Of a DNA stretch of 64,000 nt, positions 22,656-33,912 are shown piece by piece. The notes below the pieces were generated by a model. That model saw only the letters and a list, made by a program, of their open reading frames with translations, was not told the origin of the DNA and did not search any database. A program made the position numbers and the translations under genes. The DNA comes from Ceratotherium simum simum (lineage: Eukaryota; Chordata; Mammalia; Perissodactyla; Rhinocerotidae): positions 2,426,380 to 2,490,379 of the forward strand of contig NW_004454240.1 of NCBI RefSeq assembly GCF_000283155.1, written 5' to 3'. The first letter of the stretch is position 1; each line of letters begins with the position of its first letter.

Positions 22656-24100
22656 AGCTGTCTGAGAGAGAAACCTGGAGTCAGAAAGGTCGCTTCTTGA
22701 TATCAACTGAGTTTTTCTTTCTGGTATGTATATTTCATTCATGCACTGGGAGCTTTACTGTACTAAATTTGGGCCTTGTTTCTGATAGCCTCTGTATTTT
22801 GTGTACTATACTGGGGGTGGGGAGAACACATTAAATTCAAAATGCTGAACTGAAACTTGAAAACAACCTCTGAGATAAAATATTTCTTCCACAAATATAC
22901 CGTTCTCCTTTAAATAGGTTACAATGTAAACCTATGTTTTAAAGAGCTTTGGAGATGACTTGTAAAGATAATGCACTATACAAACCAATGACTTAATGAC
23001 TCATGTAAGAAGTTTTTTTCTTTTGAACAAAATAGAGATTTAAATGTGTGACCTGAAATATAAAATTTCATTTTTGAAAGCACTCAATTCATACTTTAAA
23101 ATTTGATCATTCAATGTAGTTTATTTTTTTAAGAGATGAACTATATCTGAAATTCGAGGAGAGAATCAAATTGCTGTATTTACAATAACTGAATATCCTT
23201 TCAAGAGATACCATGAAGCTATCATGAGAAACACATTCTTTTTCCATTTCCTTTTTAAGAAATCATACTTCTAAACAGATTAGGATCAAAACATAGCGAA
23301 TTACCAAGTCAATCTTCCCGCTCTTCTGGCACAACGTAAGATAATGATGCAGTGAATTTCATCTTATAAAGATGACACTACAAGCTTTCTGGCAGCAGGC
23401 CAGGCCCACCAGTTGTTTTGCTATAGGGATAATAGATCTGCACAAAGCCACCTTCATTCTAGTACACCATTTGACAAATAGCATAGATTGCTTAGATCCC
23501 TGGCTTGGGGTATATAGAACCCCAGTGAGGCTACCCTAAACAACTGACCTAATGCACCACAGTACTAGGTTCATTAAAAGGCTGTATATTGGAAGCAGTG
23601 GTAAAATGCAGCCAAGATTCACAAGCCTACAGCAAAGCATCCTTGGTACTTTACCATTTCAAAAATAGCTACTCTCCATTTCTAAACATGTTAATGGCAT
23701 AGGATCTATGTCTTCCAAGTCAGCTTGGAGTCCTAAACAAGAAAGTAGGATCAATCATTGCCTCTAAATTACATTGAGGGTCTAAATGTATTTTGCTACC
23801 TTGAACCAGAGATGAGTAAGTAGAAGATCAGGGAAATTAAAACTGCTACCAAAGTTAAGAACCGTTACACTGGCTTATATCTTGTATTTAGCAAAAAGGA
23901 AGAATTGCATTTGCCTTGCTAATATTTATTTCTCAAGTGTATGGAGGGTCGAGGAGAGATGTAGTGAGGTGGGGAAGATGCCAAGATAATTTGGGATTAA
24001 AATGCCATTTATCAAATGCCTGAGTGGGCATTTGAAAGCCCCTCAGGCTGTTCTGGGCTCTTGTCACATTTTCTCTGCCCAACGGTTCTGCTTCCTTCAG
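22656..24100 (-). other. Intronic sequence, nothing recognised
   Basis: No repeat family recognised. There is moderate-complexity sequence around 23300-23700 but no exon-like frame with splice sites. Confidence 0.45.
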
Positions 24101-24149
24101 TCCTGCCTCTAAGCTCCTATGTTACATATCAGGTTTCCTAAGCCAAGAG

Positions 24150-24560
24150 GAGAGCCAGCAAACCTTAGGGAATTGTATTTGCTGTTCCCTTTGTCAGAAA
24201 TGCACTTTCTACTTTTCTTCATCAAACTCCCATTCATCCTCAAAAATCTAACTGAAATGTCACCTCATCCATTCATATATGCATGTCTAGTATGTGTCAG
24301 CCAGTGTGCACTTCTCCTTGGAGATGTATTTAATGTATTCGATTGGCCATTCTGTGGCTCCCTCCTCTATGCTTCCACTGCAATCTTATCATACCTCCAT
24401 ATAAGTACTTATCACCTCTGGGAATTCTTTACAAGATTCTCTCTTTTATGAAGACCATGGGCTTCCAGAACTAAGGAACTGTATCTTACTAATTTTTGTA
24501 TCCCTGGGTGTAACATAACACAGCAGCTTGCACATAGGAGATGGTTAATAAATCTCTAGC
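24150..24560 (+). mobile_element. L2 LINE 3' end
   Basis: 'ctgaaatgtcacctcatcca', 'gtacttatcacctctgggaa', 'aactgtatcttactaatttt', 'gtatccctgggtgtaacata' and a terminal 'gatggttaataaat' follow the L2 3' UTR order. Confidence 0.8.
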
Positions 24561-24619
24561 TATTACTCTGTTCTCTCCCTCCCTTTCATTTATATTTGCT
24601 ATTTTCTACTTACTCATCT

Positions 24620-24712
24620 GATTTGATTCTCAACTCTTCTGTCCCTATTACTCTACTAAAACCGCTCTCACCAATGTTGCCAACAACACCCTTCTTACCA
24701 AATTCAGTGGAT
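24620..24712 (+). mobile_element. L2 LINE ORF2 fragment, part 1
   Basis: 'ctctactaaaaccgctctca' and 'ccaatgttgccaacaacacc' match the L2 RT-domain region (a different copy from the preceding 3' end). It is broken by the element at 24713-25020. Confidence 0.68.
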
Positions 24713-25020
24713 GGATGAGACACACTCTTTCCACTGGGCTTGCTAACTTGATAAGATGTAAGCCTAGAGCCGCTTGCTGCTATTTTTGCCACCTTATAGG
24801 GAGAACCTGCCTGAAGAATGAGGCCAATACAAAGGAAAGCAGAGCTGAGAAAAGTCCTGATGACATCACTTGAGCTCCAAGGTTCAGCCAAGTTTTAAGC
24901 CAGCTTCATCAGGGACTTTACAGTTAAATGAGCCAATAAATCCTATGCCCTCTTCTTTTTTAAAATCTTAATCCAGTTTAGGCCAGCTATCTGTCACTTG
25001 TAACTGAGAGAGTCCTGACA
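24713..25020 (+). mobile_element. Unassigned ~300-bp interspersed repeat, LTR-like
   Basis: It separates two L2 segments. Its end, 'gagccaataaatcc' then 'tgtcacttgtaactgagaga' and 'gtcctgaca', recalls a common mammalian LTR-type end with an AATAAA signal and a CA terminus. I cannot name the family or find a target-site duplication. The L2 also lacks about 450 bp here, so a deletion accompanied it. Confidence 0.45.
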
Positions 25021-25440
25021 TAGCTAATGATCTCCATATCTGTATTTCCAGCCCAGATATTTTTCCTGAACTTCAGATGCATATCTCCAACTGCTTATAG
25101 ATTTTCTCCTCTTGAAGTTCCCACAGGTACCTGAAATTCAACCTCTCTAAAACCACATATCTTCCTCCTCTGATCATTATCTTGGTGAATAGCATAGCAC
25201 CTTACCAGAAACCTGGGTGGATTCCTTGACTCTTCTTTTTCTCCCTTCAATCAAATCGCCATGTCCTAATTTTTTTTTACCTACTAACTAAATCTGTCTA
25301 CTTCTGTCTGCTTTGCTACTACTCTAATTCAGCCACCATCATTCCTTATGTGTATCATTGCAGCAGCTCCTAACTGCCTTCTTTGTTTCCCTCATGCCCT
25401 CTCCAGTCCATTTTTCTCCCCATTTTATCCACTTTTTTCC
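25021..25440 (+). mobile_element. L2 LINE ORF2 fragment, part 2
   Basis: 'ctgtatttccagcccagata', 'cttcagatgcatatctccaa', 'ctgcttatagattttctcct' and 'ggtacctgaaattcaacctc' match L2 just after its RT active-site region. Confidence 0.72.
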
Positions 25441-25620
25441 TTATTACATTTTTTATAAATTACAGTAACACATGCCTATTGTAACAAGTCAAACCATACA
25501 GAACTATATAAAGAACCACTTAACAGTTATCCCTTTCCCATCTAATCCCCTTCCATTTGAGGTAATCAGTAGTTCACAGTTAGGTGACTCTGCTTCCCAC
25601 ATCCATTTCTATGTTCATAC

Positions 25621-25648
25621 CTCTATCTATCTATCTATCTATCTATCA
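25621..25648. repeat. (TCTA)n microsatellite
   Basis: About six uninterrupted tcta/ctat units just upstream of an ERE. Confidence 0.9.
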
Positions 25649-25681
25649 ACATTTTTAGGGTTTTAAAATCTTTCTCTTTTT

Positions 25682-25891
25682 GGGCCGGCTCCGTGGCTTG
25701 GCGGTTGGGTGCGCGCGCTCTGATGCTGGCGGCCCGGGTTCGGATCCGGATCCCGGGGGCGCCCCGAGGCACCACTTCTCCGTGCAACGCGGGGCCGAGT
25801 CCCACGTACAGCAACTAGAGGGGTGTGAACCTATGACATACAACTATCTGCTGGGGCTTTGGGGGGAAAAAACTGAATAAATAAAATCTTT
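25682..25891 (+). mobile_element. ERE SINE, short T+ form, young
   Basis: Starts gggccggctcc and ends aataaataaaatcttt, that is AATAAA signals followed directly by the TCTTT Pol III terminator. It is flanked by the perfect 17-bp duplication aaaatctttctcttttt (25665-25681 and 25892-25908). A 'ggatcc' unit is duplicated inside the B-box region. The high CpG content fits a recent insertion. Confidence 0.95.
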
Positions 25892-26299
25892 AAAATCTTT
25901 CTCTTTTTATGAAAATGAGATCATATTATACACATTACTGTGAAACTTGCTTTTTATTACCTAGCAAAGGAACATAGCTATTCTTTCAGGTCCATACATA
26001 AAATTCTAACTCATTCCTTTTAATAGCTGCATGATATTCAATAGTATGGCTATGACACAATTTATTCAACCACTTCCTTATTCATAGATATTAAGGTTAT
26101 CCCTCTTTTTGCCACTACCACAGTGCTATAATAAACATCCTTGTATATATGACCTATGTAATGGTATTCTTATTTCTGTAGGATAGATTCCCAAAACTGT
26201 AAATGCTGGGTCAAAGGTATCCTAATGTTTAATTTTACTAGAGAGTTGGATTAACAACCAAAATGGGTGTAACAATTTACATTCTCAAATGTGATGCAC

Positions 26300-26880
26300 C
26301 ACATTAACAAAATGAAGGATAAAAATCATGTGATCATCTTAATAGATGCAGAAAAGCGTTTGACAAAATTCAACATCCTTTCATGATAAAAATTCTTCGC
26401 AAATTAGTTATAGAAGGAACGTATCTCAACATAATAAAGGCCATATATAACAAGCCCATAGCTAATACCATACTTAACAGTGAAGAGCTGAAAGCTTTTC
26501 CTCTAAGATCAGGAAGAAGACAAGGATGCCCACTTTTGCCACTTCTATCAACATAGTACTTGAAGTCCTATAGCCAGAGCAATTAGGCAAGAAAAAGAAA
26601 TAAAAGACATCCAAATTGGAACGGAAAAAGTAAAATTGTCTCTGTTTGCAGATGATATGATCCTATATATAGAAAATCCTAGAATCCACCAAGAAACTGT
26701 TAGAAATAATAAATGAATTTAGTAAAGTTGCAGGATACAAAATCAACATACAAAAATCAGTTGTGTTTCTATACACTAACAATGAACTATCCAAAAAAGA
26801 AATTAAGAAAAAAGTTCCATTTGCAATTGCATCAAAAAGAATAAAATACTTAGGAATAAATTGAAAAAGACACAAAACAA
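26300..26880 (+). pseudogene. L1-C ORF2 reverse transcriptase remnant
   Basis: In shifting frames the nucleotides encode the L1 RT palm, with the F-A-D-D-M-I-L-Y block recognisable at about 26648-26680 ('tttgcagatgatatgatcct'), so the two catalytic aspartate codons survive. Frameshifts upstream (near 26540) and stops elsewhere make it non-functional. Confidence 0.82.
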
Positions 26881-27088
26881 TGGAAAGATATCCTGTGTTC
26901 TTGGATTGGAAGGATTGATATTGTTAAAATGTTCATATTACCCAAAGCCATCTAAACTTCAATGCAATCTCTGTCAAAATTCCAAAGAAAATTTTCACAG
27001 AAATAGAAAAAACAATCCTAAAATTCATATGGAACCCCAAAAGACCCTGAATAGCCCAAGCAATCTTAAGCAAAAAAAACAAAGCTGG

Positions 27089-27341
27089 GGGGCCGGCCCG
27101 GAGGCGCAAGCGGTTAAGTGCGCGCGCTCTGCTCCTGCGGCCCAGGGTTCTCCAGTTCGGATCCCGGGCGCACACCGACGCACTGCTTGGAAAGCCATGC
27201 TGTGGCGGCGTCCCATATAAAGTGGAGGAAGATGGGCACGGATGTTAGCCCAGGGCCAGTCTTCCTCAGCTAAAAAAGAGGAGGATTGGTAGATGTTAGC
27301 ACAGGGCTGATCTCCTCACACACAAAAAAAACAAAAAAAAC
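27089..27341 (+). mobile_element. ERE SINE, second subfamily (long tail module)
   Basis: Starts ggggccggcccggaggcgca. It has 'ccatataaagtggaggaaga' in place of the 'cagcaactagaaggatg' block of the other subfamily, and two tail modules of the 'gatgttagc.cagggc' type. The duplication aaaaacaaagctgg is at 27075-27088 and 27342-27355. Confidence 0.93.
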
Positions 27342-27407
27342 AAAAACAAAGCTGGAGGCATTACATTTCCTGATTTCAAAATACATTACAAAGGTACAGT
27401 AATCAAA

Positions 27408-27813
27408 GACAATCTGGTAGTCTAGTGGTTAAGATTCGGCGCTCTTACTGCTGCGGCCCAGGTTTGTTTCCTGCTCAGGGAACCACACCACCCCTCTCTC
27501 CGTTGCCAGACTGTGGTGGTTGCATGTTGCCGTGATGCTGAAAGCTATGCCACCGGTATTTCAAATACCAGCCGGGTCACCCAGGGTGGACAAGTTTCAG
27601 TGGAGCTTCCAGACTAGACAGACAATGAAGAAGGACCTGGCCACCCACTTCTGAAAAAATTGGCCATGAAAACCCTGTGAATAGCAGCAGAGGATTATCT
27701 GATATAGCGCCAGAAGGTGAGAGGATGGCACAAAAAGACAGGGCAGGGTTCCATTCTGCTGTACAGAGGATTGCTAGAAGTCGGAATCGACTCCACAGCA
27801 CTAACAACAAAAG
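27408..27813 (+). mobile_element. tRNA-Glu-derived SINE with RTE-like tail
   Basis: The head (about 27413-27485) closely follows a tRNA-Glu gene: 'gtctagtggttaagattcgg', 'cgctcttactgctgcggccc', with CTC at the anticodon position. The 3' end 'gctagaagtcggaatcgact' and 'ccacagcactaacaacaa' resembles the 3' end shared by RTE/BovB-mobilised SINEs. The duplication a[c/t]agtaatcaaa flanks it; the right copy is split by the Tigger element. Confidence 0.8.
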
Positions 27814-27819
27814 ATAGTA

Positions 27820-28144
27820 CAGGCACACCTCATTTTATTGTGCTCTGCTTTATTGTGCTTCACAGATACTGTGTTTTTTACAAGACCCTTTGCCAGCAAG
27901 AAGATTATGACTCACTGAAGGCTCAGATGATGGTTAGCATTTTTTAGCAGTAAAGTATTTTTTAATAAAGTTATGTACATTGTTTTTTTAGACATAACAC
28001 TATTGCACACAATAGACTACACTATAATGTAAACATAACTTTTATACATACTGGGAAATCAATTCACGTGACTAGCTTTATTGCAATATTTACTTCATTG
28101 CAGTGGTCTGGAGCCGAACCTGCAATATCTCTGAGGTATGCCTG
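27820..28144 (+). mobile_element. Tigger-type (pogo/Tc1-mariner) MITE
   Basis: 325 bp with terminal inverted repeats: 'caggcacacctcattttatt' at the start and 'ctctgaggtatgcctg' at the end. The end also shows the Tigger pattern 'gtggtctggagccgaacctg'. TA duplications at 27818-27819 and 28145-28146 are diagnostic of this superfamily. There is no transposase. Confidence 0.9.
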
Positions 28145-29723
28145 TAATCAAAACAGTACGGTTCTGGCATAAAAACAGACATATAGACTAATGGAACAGA
28201 AATAGAGAAGCCAGAAATAAATCCATGCATTTTTGGTCTACTGATATTCGACAAGGGTGCCAAGAGCATACAATGGGGAAAGGATATTCTCTTCAATAAA
28301 TGGTGTTGGGAAAGCTGGATATCCACATGCAGAAGAATGAAGTTGGACCCTTATCTCATATCATATACAAAAATTAACTCAAAATGGATTAAAGACTTAA
28401 AGATAGACCTGAAACTGTAAAGCTCTAGAAGAAAACATAGAGAAAAAGCTACTTGACATTGGTCTGGGAAATGATTTTTTGGGTACAACTTCAAAAGCAC
28501 AGGCAACAAAAGCAAAAATAGACAAGTGGGGTTGCATCAAACTAAAAATCTTCTGCACAAAAAAGGAAACAATCAACAGAGTGAAGAGACAACCTACGGA
28601 ATAGGAGAAAATATTTGCAAACCATCCATTTGATAAGGGGTCAATATCCAAAACACGTAAGGAATGCAAACAACTCAATAGCAAAGTAATAATAATAGTA
28701 ACAATAACCCGATTAAAAAATAAGCAAAAGACCTGAATAGACAGTTTTCCAAAGAAGACATACAAATGGCCAACAGATATATGAGAAGATGTTCAACATC
28801 AATAATCATCAAGGAAATGCAAATGAAAATCACAATGAGATATCACCTCACACCTGTTAGAATGACCATCATCAAAAAGACAAGTGACAATAAGCGTTGG
28901 TGAGGATGTGGAGAAAAGGGAATCCTTGTACACTGTTGGTAGGAATGTAAATCAGTACAGCCACTATGGAAAACAGAATGGAGGTTCCTCAAAAATTAAA
29001 AGTAGAAATACCATATGACCCAGCAATCCTATTTCTGGGTGTATATACAAACAAAACGAAATTAGTATCTTGAAGAGATATCTGTAGTCTCATGTTTATT
29101 GCAGCATTATTCACAATAGCCAAGATATGGAAACAACTTAAGTATTTATCACCAGATGAATGGAAAAAGAAAATGTAATCAACACACACAGACACGCACA
29201 CACAGGTGTATTATTCAGCTTTAAAAAGGAAGGAAATCCTGCCATTTACAACATGGATGAACCTGGAAGATATTAATCTAAGTGAAATGTCAGACACAGA
29301 AAGACAAATACTGCATGATATCGCTTATACGTGGAATCTAAAAAAATAAAACTCATAGAAGCAGAGAGTAGAATGGTGGTTTCCAGGAGCTGGGGGGTGG
29401 GGGAAATGGGGAGGTGTTGGTCAAAAGGTACAAAGTTTCAGTTATGAAAGATGAGTAAGTTCTGGAAATCTAATGCATAGCATGGTGACTATAGTCAATA
29501 ATACTGTAGTCTTAAAGTTTTCTAAGACTAGATCTTAAATGTTGTCACCACAAAGAAAGGTAACTACATGAGGTTCTACAGAAATGTTAATTAGCTTGAT
29601 TGTGGTAATCATTTCACAATGTATATGTATATCAAAATATCAGATTCTATACCTTAAATATCTACAATTTTTATTTGTCAATTATAGCTCAATAAAGCTG
29701 GAATAAAACCCAATTTATATTCT

Positions 29724-30195
29724 TTCCACAAATATATGGGTTTTCCAACATTCTAATTGGCATAGGATGCTATAATATAAAATTATTGCTAATGTACTTG
29801 TGTGATGGGTAGAAAAATGACATATCATGCATACTTTTTATTTTAAAAATTAAATGTTCTTTGTTTCCTTTAAATTAATAGTACATGTAGATGTTAAAAA
29901 AAATTCAAAAGATACAGAAGCATGGAAATTAAGTTTACTTTCTCCCCACCCCAACCACAAAGTTGCAGTTTTCTTCCCCAGAGCAACCACAGTTACCAGT
30001 TACAGATTTATCAGAATTTATTTAATCAATTTCCCACATAATGGACTCTCAGGTTATTTCCAATCCTCTGCTATTACAAATAGTACAGCAAAGAATATCG
30101 TTATTCATAAACGATTTCCCATGTGTGAGACTATGTAGAAGTAAAAGTGGAATTGCTGGTTCAGAGTATATGCGTTTAGCATTTAAAGATATTCG
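29724..30195 (-). mobile_element. Old L1M 3' fragment, right part
   Basis: Continuation of the degraded L1M-like sequence interrupted at 26286 ('catggaaattaagtttactt', 'cccagagcaaccacagttac', 'gtggaattgctggttcagag'). Confidence 0.5.
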
Positions 30196-30369
30196 CCATG
30201 TAATGTATTCTTTTTTTATTTTTAATATATTTTATTTCTTATTTATAAGTGACAAATAAAAATTGTATATACTTAAGGCATGTAATGTGATGATTTGATA
30301 GACCTATGCATTGTGAAATGATTACCACCATCAAGCTAATGAACACATCCATCACCTCATATAGTTACC
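30196..30369 (-). mobile_element. L1M 3' tail fragment
   Basis: Inverse L1 3' UTR end ('gtgacaaataaaaattgtat', 'gtgaaatgattaccaccatc', 'acacatccatcacctcatat'). It stops where L1-D begins and does not resume at 37841. Confidence 0.7.
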
Positions 30370-31002
30370 TTTTTTTTAAAAAAAAATTTTATTGGGGTAA
30401 CATTGGTTTATAACGTTATATAAATTTTAGGTGTACATCATTATATTTCGATTTCTGTGTAGATCACATCGTGTTTACCACCCAAAGACTAATTACAATC
30501 CATGACCGCACACATGAGCCTAATCACCCCTTTTGCGCTCTCCCCTCCCCGCTTCCCCTCTGGTAGCCACCAAGCCAATCTCTGTCTCTCTGTGTTAGTT
30601 TGCTGTTGTTTTTATCTTCTATTTATGAGTGAGATCATATGGTATTTGACTTTCTCCCACTGACTTATTTCGCTGAGCACAATACCCTGAAGGTGCATCC
30701 ATGTTGTCACAAATGGCCAGATTTCATTCTGTTTATGGCTGAATAGTATTCCAATGTGTATATATACCACATCTTCCTTATCCATTCGTCCCTTGATGGG
30801 CACCTAGGTTACTTCCAAGTCTTGGCTATAGTGAATAATGTTGCGACGAACATAGGGGTGCATATACCTTTACGCATTCGTGTTTTCATGTTCTTTGGAT
30901 AAATACCCAGCAGTGGAAGAGGGGATTGTATGGTAGTTCTATGCTTAATTTTTTGAGGAATCTCCATACTGTTTTATATAGAGGCTGCACCAGTTTGCAC
31001 TC

Positions 31003-31601
31003 CTATGAGCAGTGTATGAGAATTCCCTTTTCTCCACATCCTCTCCAACACTTGTTATTTCTTGTCTTGTTAACTATAGCCATTCTGATGGGCGAGAGGT
31101 GACATCTCATTGTAGTTTTGATTTGCATTTCCCTAATAATTAGTGATGTTGAACATCTTTTCATGTGCCTGTTGGCCATCTGTATATCTTCTTTGGAGAA
31201 ATGTCTGTTCAGATCTTTTGCCCATTTTTTAACTGGGTTGTTAGTTTTTTTGTTGTTGAGATTGCTGAGTTCTTTATATATTTTAGATATTAACCCCTTA
31301 TCAGATATATGGTTTGCAAATAGCTTCTCCAAATTGTTAGGTTGTCTTTCGGTTTGTTGATAGTTTCCTTTGCTTTGCAGAAGCTTTTTAGTTTGATGTA
31401 GTCCCATTCGTTTATTTTTTCTATTGTTTCTCTTGCCTGGTGAGCCATGGTACTTGAAAAAATGATGCTAAGACCAATGTCGAAGAGCGTACTTCCTATG
31501 TTTTCTTCTAGAAGTTTCATGGTTTCAGGTCTTACATCCAAGTCTTTAATCCATTTTGAGTTAATTTTTGTGTATGGTGTGAGATAATGGTCTTCTTTCA
31601 T
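31003..31601 (-). pseudogene. L1-D ORF2 C-terminal fragment
   Basis: Two overlapping frames encode the ORF2p C-terminus: [35 protein letters not shown] and, upstream, [15 protein letters not shown] frameshift lies near 31350. Confidence 0.85.
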
Positions 31602-32591
31602 TCTTTTGCATGTGGCTGTCCAGTTTTCCCAAGACCATTTATTGAAGAGACTTTCCTTTATCCATTGTATGTTCTGGGCTCCCTTGTTGAAAATTAGCTG
31701 TCCATAGATGTGTGGGTTTATTTCTGGGCTCTTGATTCTGTTTGATTGATCTGTGTGTCTGTTTTTGTGCCAGTACCATGCTGCTTTGATTACTATAGCT
31801 TTGTAGTATATTTTGAAATCAGGGAGTGTGATACCTCCAGCTTTGTTTTTTTTCCTCAGGATTCCTTTGGCTATTCAGGGTCTTTTGTTGTTCCATATAA
31901 ATTTTAGTATTCTTTGTTCTATTTGTCTGAAGAATGTTGTCAGAGCTTTGATAGGGATTGCACTGAATCTGCAGACTGCTGTAGGAAGTATGGTCACTGT
32001 AACTATGTTAATTCTTCCAATCCAAGAGCACAGAATATCTTTTCATATCTTTGTGTCTTCTTCTGTTTCTTTCAACAATGTTTTATAGTTTTCAGTGTAC
32101 AGGTCTTTCACCTTCTTGGTTAAGTTTATTCCTACGTATTTTATTCTTTTTGTTGTGATTGTAAATGCGATTGTACTCTTAGTTTTTCTTTCTTCTACTT
32201 AGTTGTCAGTGTATAGAAAGGCGACTGATTTTTGTATGTTGATTTTCTACTGCAACTTTATTGTATTCATTTATTATTTCTAAGAGTTTTTTGGTTGGTT
32301 CTTTAGGGTTTTCTATGTAAAATCATGTCAGCTGCAAAGAGTGACAGTTTCACTTCTCCCTTTCCAATTTGGATCCCTTTTATTTCTTTTTCTTGCCTGA
32401 TTGCTCTCGCTAGGACTTCCGATATTACGTTAAATAGGAGTGGTAAAAGTGGGCATCCTTGTCTGGTTCCTCTTCTTAGAGGGATAGCTTTCAGTATTCT
32501 GTATTGAGTATGATATTAGCAGTGGGTTTATCATATATGGCCTTTGTTTATGCTGAGGTACTTGCTTTTTTTCTTTCTTTTTTTTTTTTGT

Positions 32592-33496
32592 NNNNNNNNN
32601 NNNNNNNNNNNNNNNNNNNNNNNNNNNNNNNNNNNNNNNNNNNNNNNNNNNNNNNNNNNNNNNNNNNNNNNNNNNNNNNNNNNNNNNNNNNNNNNNNNNN
32701 NNNNNNNNNNNNNNNNNNNNNNNNNNNNNNNNNNNNNNNNNNNNNNNNNNNNNNNNNNNNNNNNNNNNNNNNNNNNNNNNNNNNNNNNNNNNNNNNNNNN
32801 NNNNNNNNNNNNNNNNNNNNNNNNNNNNNNNNNNNNNNNNNNNNNNNNNNNNNNNNNNNNNNNNNNNNNNNNNNNNNNNNNNNNNNNNNNNNNNNNNNNN
32901 NNNNNNNNNNNNNNNNNNNNNNNNNNNNNNNNNNNNNNNNNNNNNNNNNNNNNNNNNNNNNNNNNNNNNNNNNNNNNNNNNNNNNNNNNNNNNNNNNNNN
33001 NNNNNNNNNNNNNNNNNNNNNNNNNNNNNNNNNNNNNNNNNNNNNNNNNNNNNNNNNNNNNNNNNNNNNNNNNNNNNNNNNNNNNNNNNNNNNNNNNNNN
33101 NNNNNNNNNNNNNNNNNNNNNNNNNNNNNNNNNNNNNNNNNNNNNNNNNNNNNNNNNNNNNNNNNNNNNNNNNNNNNNNNNNNNNNNNNNNNNNNNNNNN
33201 NNNNNNNNNNNNNNNNNNNNNNNNNNNNNNNNNNNNNNNNNNNNNNNNNNNNNNNNNNNNNNNNNNNNNNNNNNNNNNNNNNNNNNNNNNNNNNNNNNNN
33301 NNNNNNNNNNNNNNNNNNNNNNNNNNNNNNNNNNNNNNNNNNNNNNNNNNNNNNNNNNNNNNNNNNNNNNNNNNNNNNNNNNNNNNNNNNNNNNNNNNNN
33401 NNNNNNNNNNNNNNNNNNNNNNNNNNNNNNNNNNNNNNNNNNNNNNNNNNNNNNNNNNNNNNNNNNNNNNNNNNNNNNNNNNNNNNNNNNNNNNNN
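32592..33496. other. Assembly gap (905 N)
   Basis: A run of N. Translations across it are artefacts. Left of it lies poly-T following L1 sequence; right of it lies the head of an inverted ERE. Confidence 0.99.
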
Positions 33497-33545
33497 CGCC
33501 AGCATCAGAGAGCACGCACTTAACCGCTAAGCCACAGGGCCGGCC
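33497..33545 (-). mobile_element. ERE SINE head, truncated by the assembly gap
   Basis: 'gcacgcacttaaccgctaag' followed by 'ccacagggccggccc', the inverse ERE 5' end, abutting L1-D ORF2 sequence at 33546. Confidence 0.92.
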
Positions 33546-33912
33546 CTCTCTATTTCTTCTTGATGCAGTTTCAGAAGGTTGTATGATTCTAAGAATTTAT
33601 CCATTTCTTCTAGGTTATCCTATTTGTTGGTGTATAGCTTTTCATAGTATTCTCTCATAATCTTTTGTATTTCTCCAGTGTTCTTTGTAATTTCTCCTCT
33701 TTCATTTCTGATTTTATTTACTTGAGCCTTCTCTCTTTTTTTCTTGGTGAGTCTAGCTAAAGGCTTGTCAATTTTGTTTATCTTTTCAAAGAACCAGCTC
33801 TTGGTTTCATTATTTTTTTCTATGATTTTTTAGTCTCTATCTCATTTATTTCTCCTCTGATTTTTATTATTTCCCTCCTTCTACTGATTTGGAGCTTCGT
33901 TTGTTCTTCTTT

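Larger units (their letters stand above)
25441..26272 (-). mobile_element. Old L1M 3' fragment, left part
   Basis: Inverse L1M-like 3' sequence ('cacatgcctattgtaacaag', 'gcatgatattcaatagtatg', 'atgctgggtcaaaggtatcc'). It is split by an ERE (25682-25891) and then by L1-C at 26286, and resumes at 29724. Confidence 0.55.
26286..29710 (+). mobile_element. 5'-truncated LINE-1 (L1MA/MB-type), L1-C
   Basis: It runs from the ORF2 RT domain through the ORF2 C-terminus to a 3' UTR ending 'tagctcaataaagctgg'. The duplication caattta[c/t]attct flanks it (26273-26285 and 29711-29723, one mismatch). It carries an ERE (27089-27341), a tRNA-Glu SINE (27408-27813) and a Tigger MITE (27820-28144). Confidence 0.88.

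Noticed and set aside
25621..25648. CRISPR-like periodic repeat
   Set aside because: Plain TCTA microsatellite without spacers.
25682..25755. tRNA-like A/B boxes
   Set aside because: They belong to the ERE SINE head, as in the other nine ERE copies.
27413..27485. Possible tRNA-Glu gene
   Set aside because: The head of a SINE: acceptor pairing is degraded and the sequence runs directly into the SINE body with flanking duplications.
32430..33530. Four long open frames of more than 320 codons
   Set aside because: They consist almost entirely of translated N from the assembly gap.
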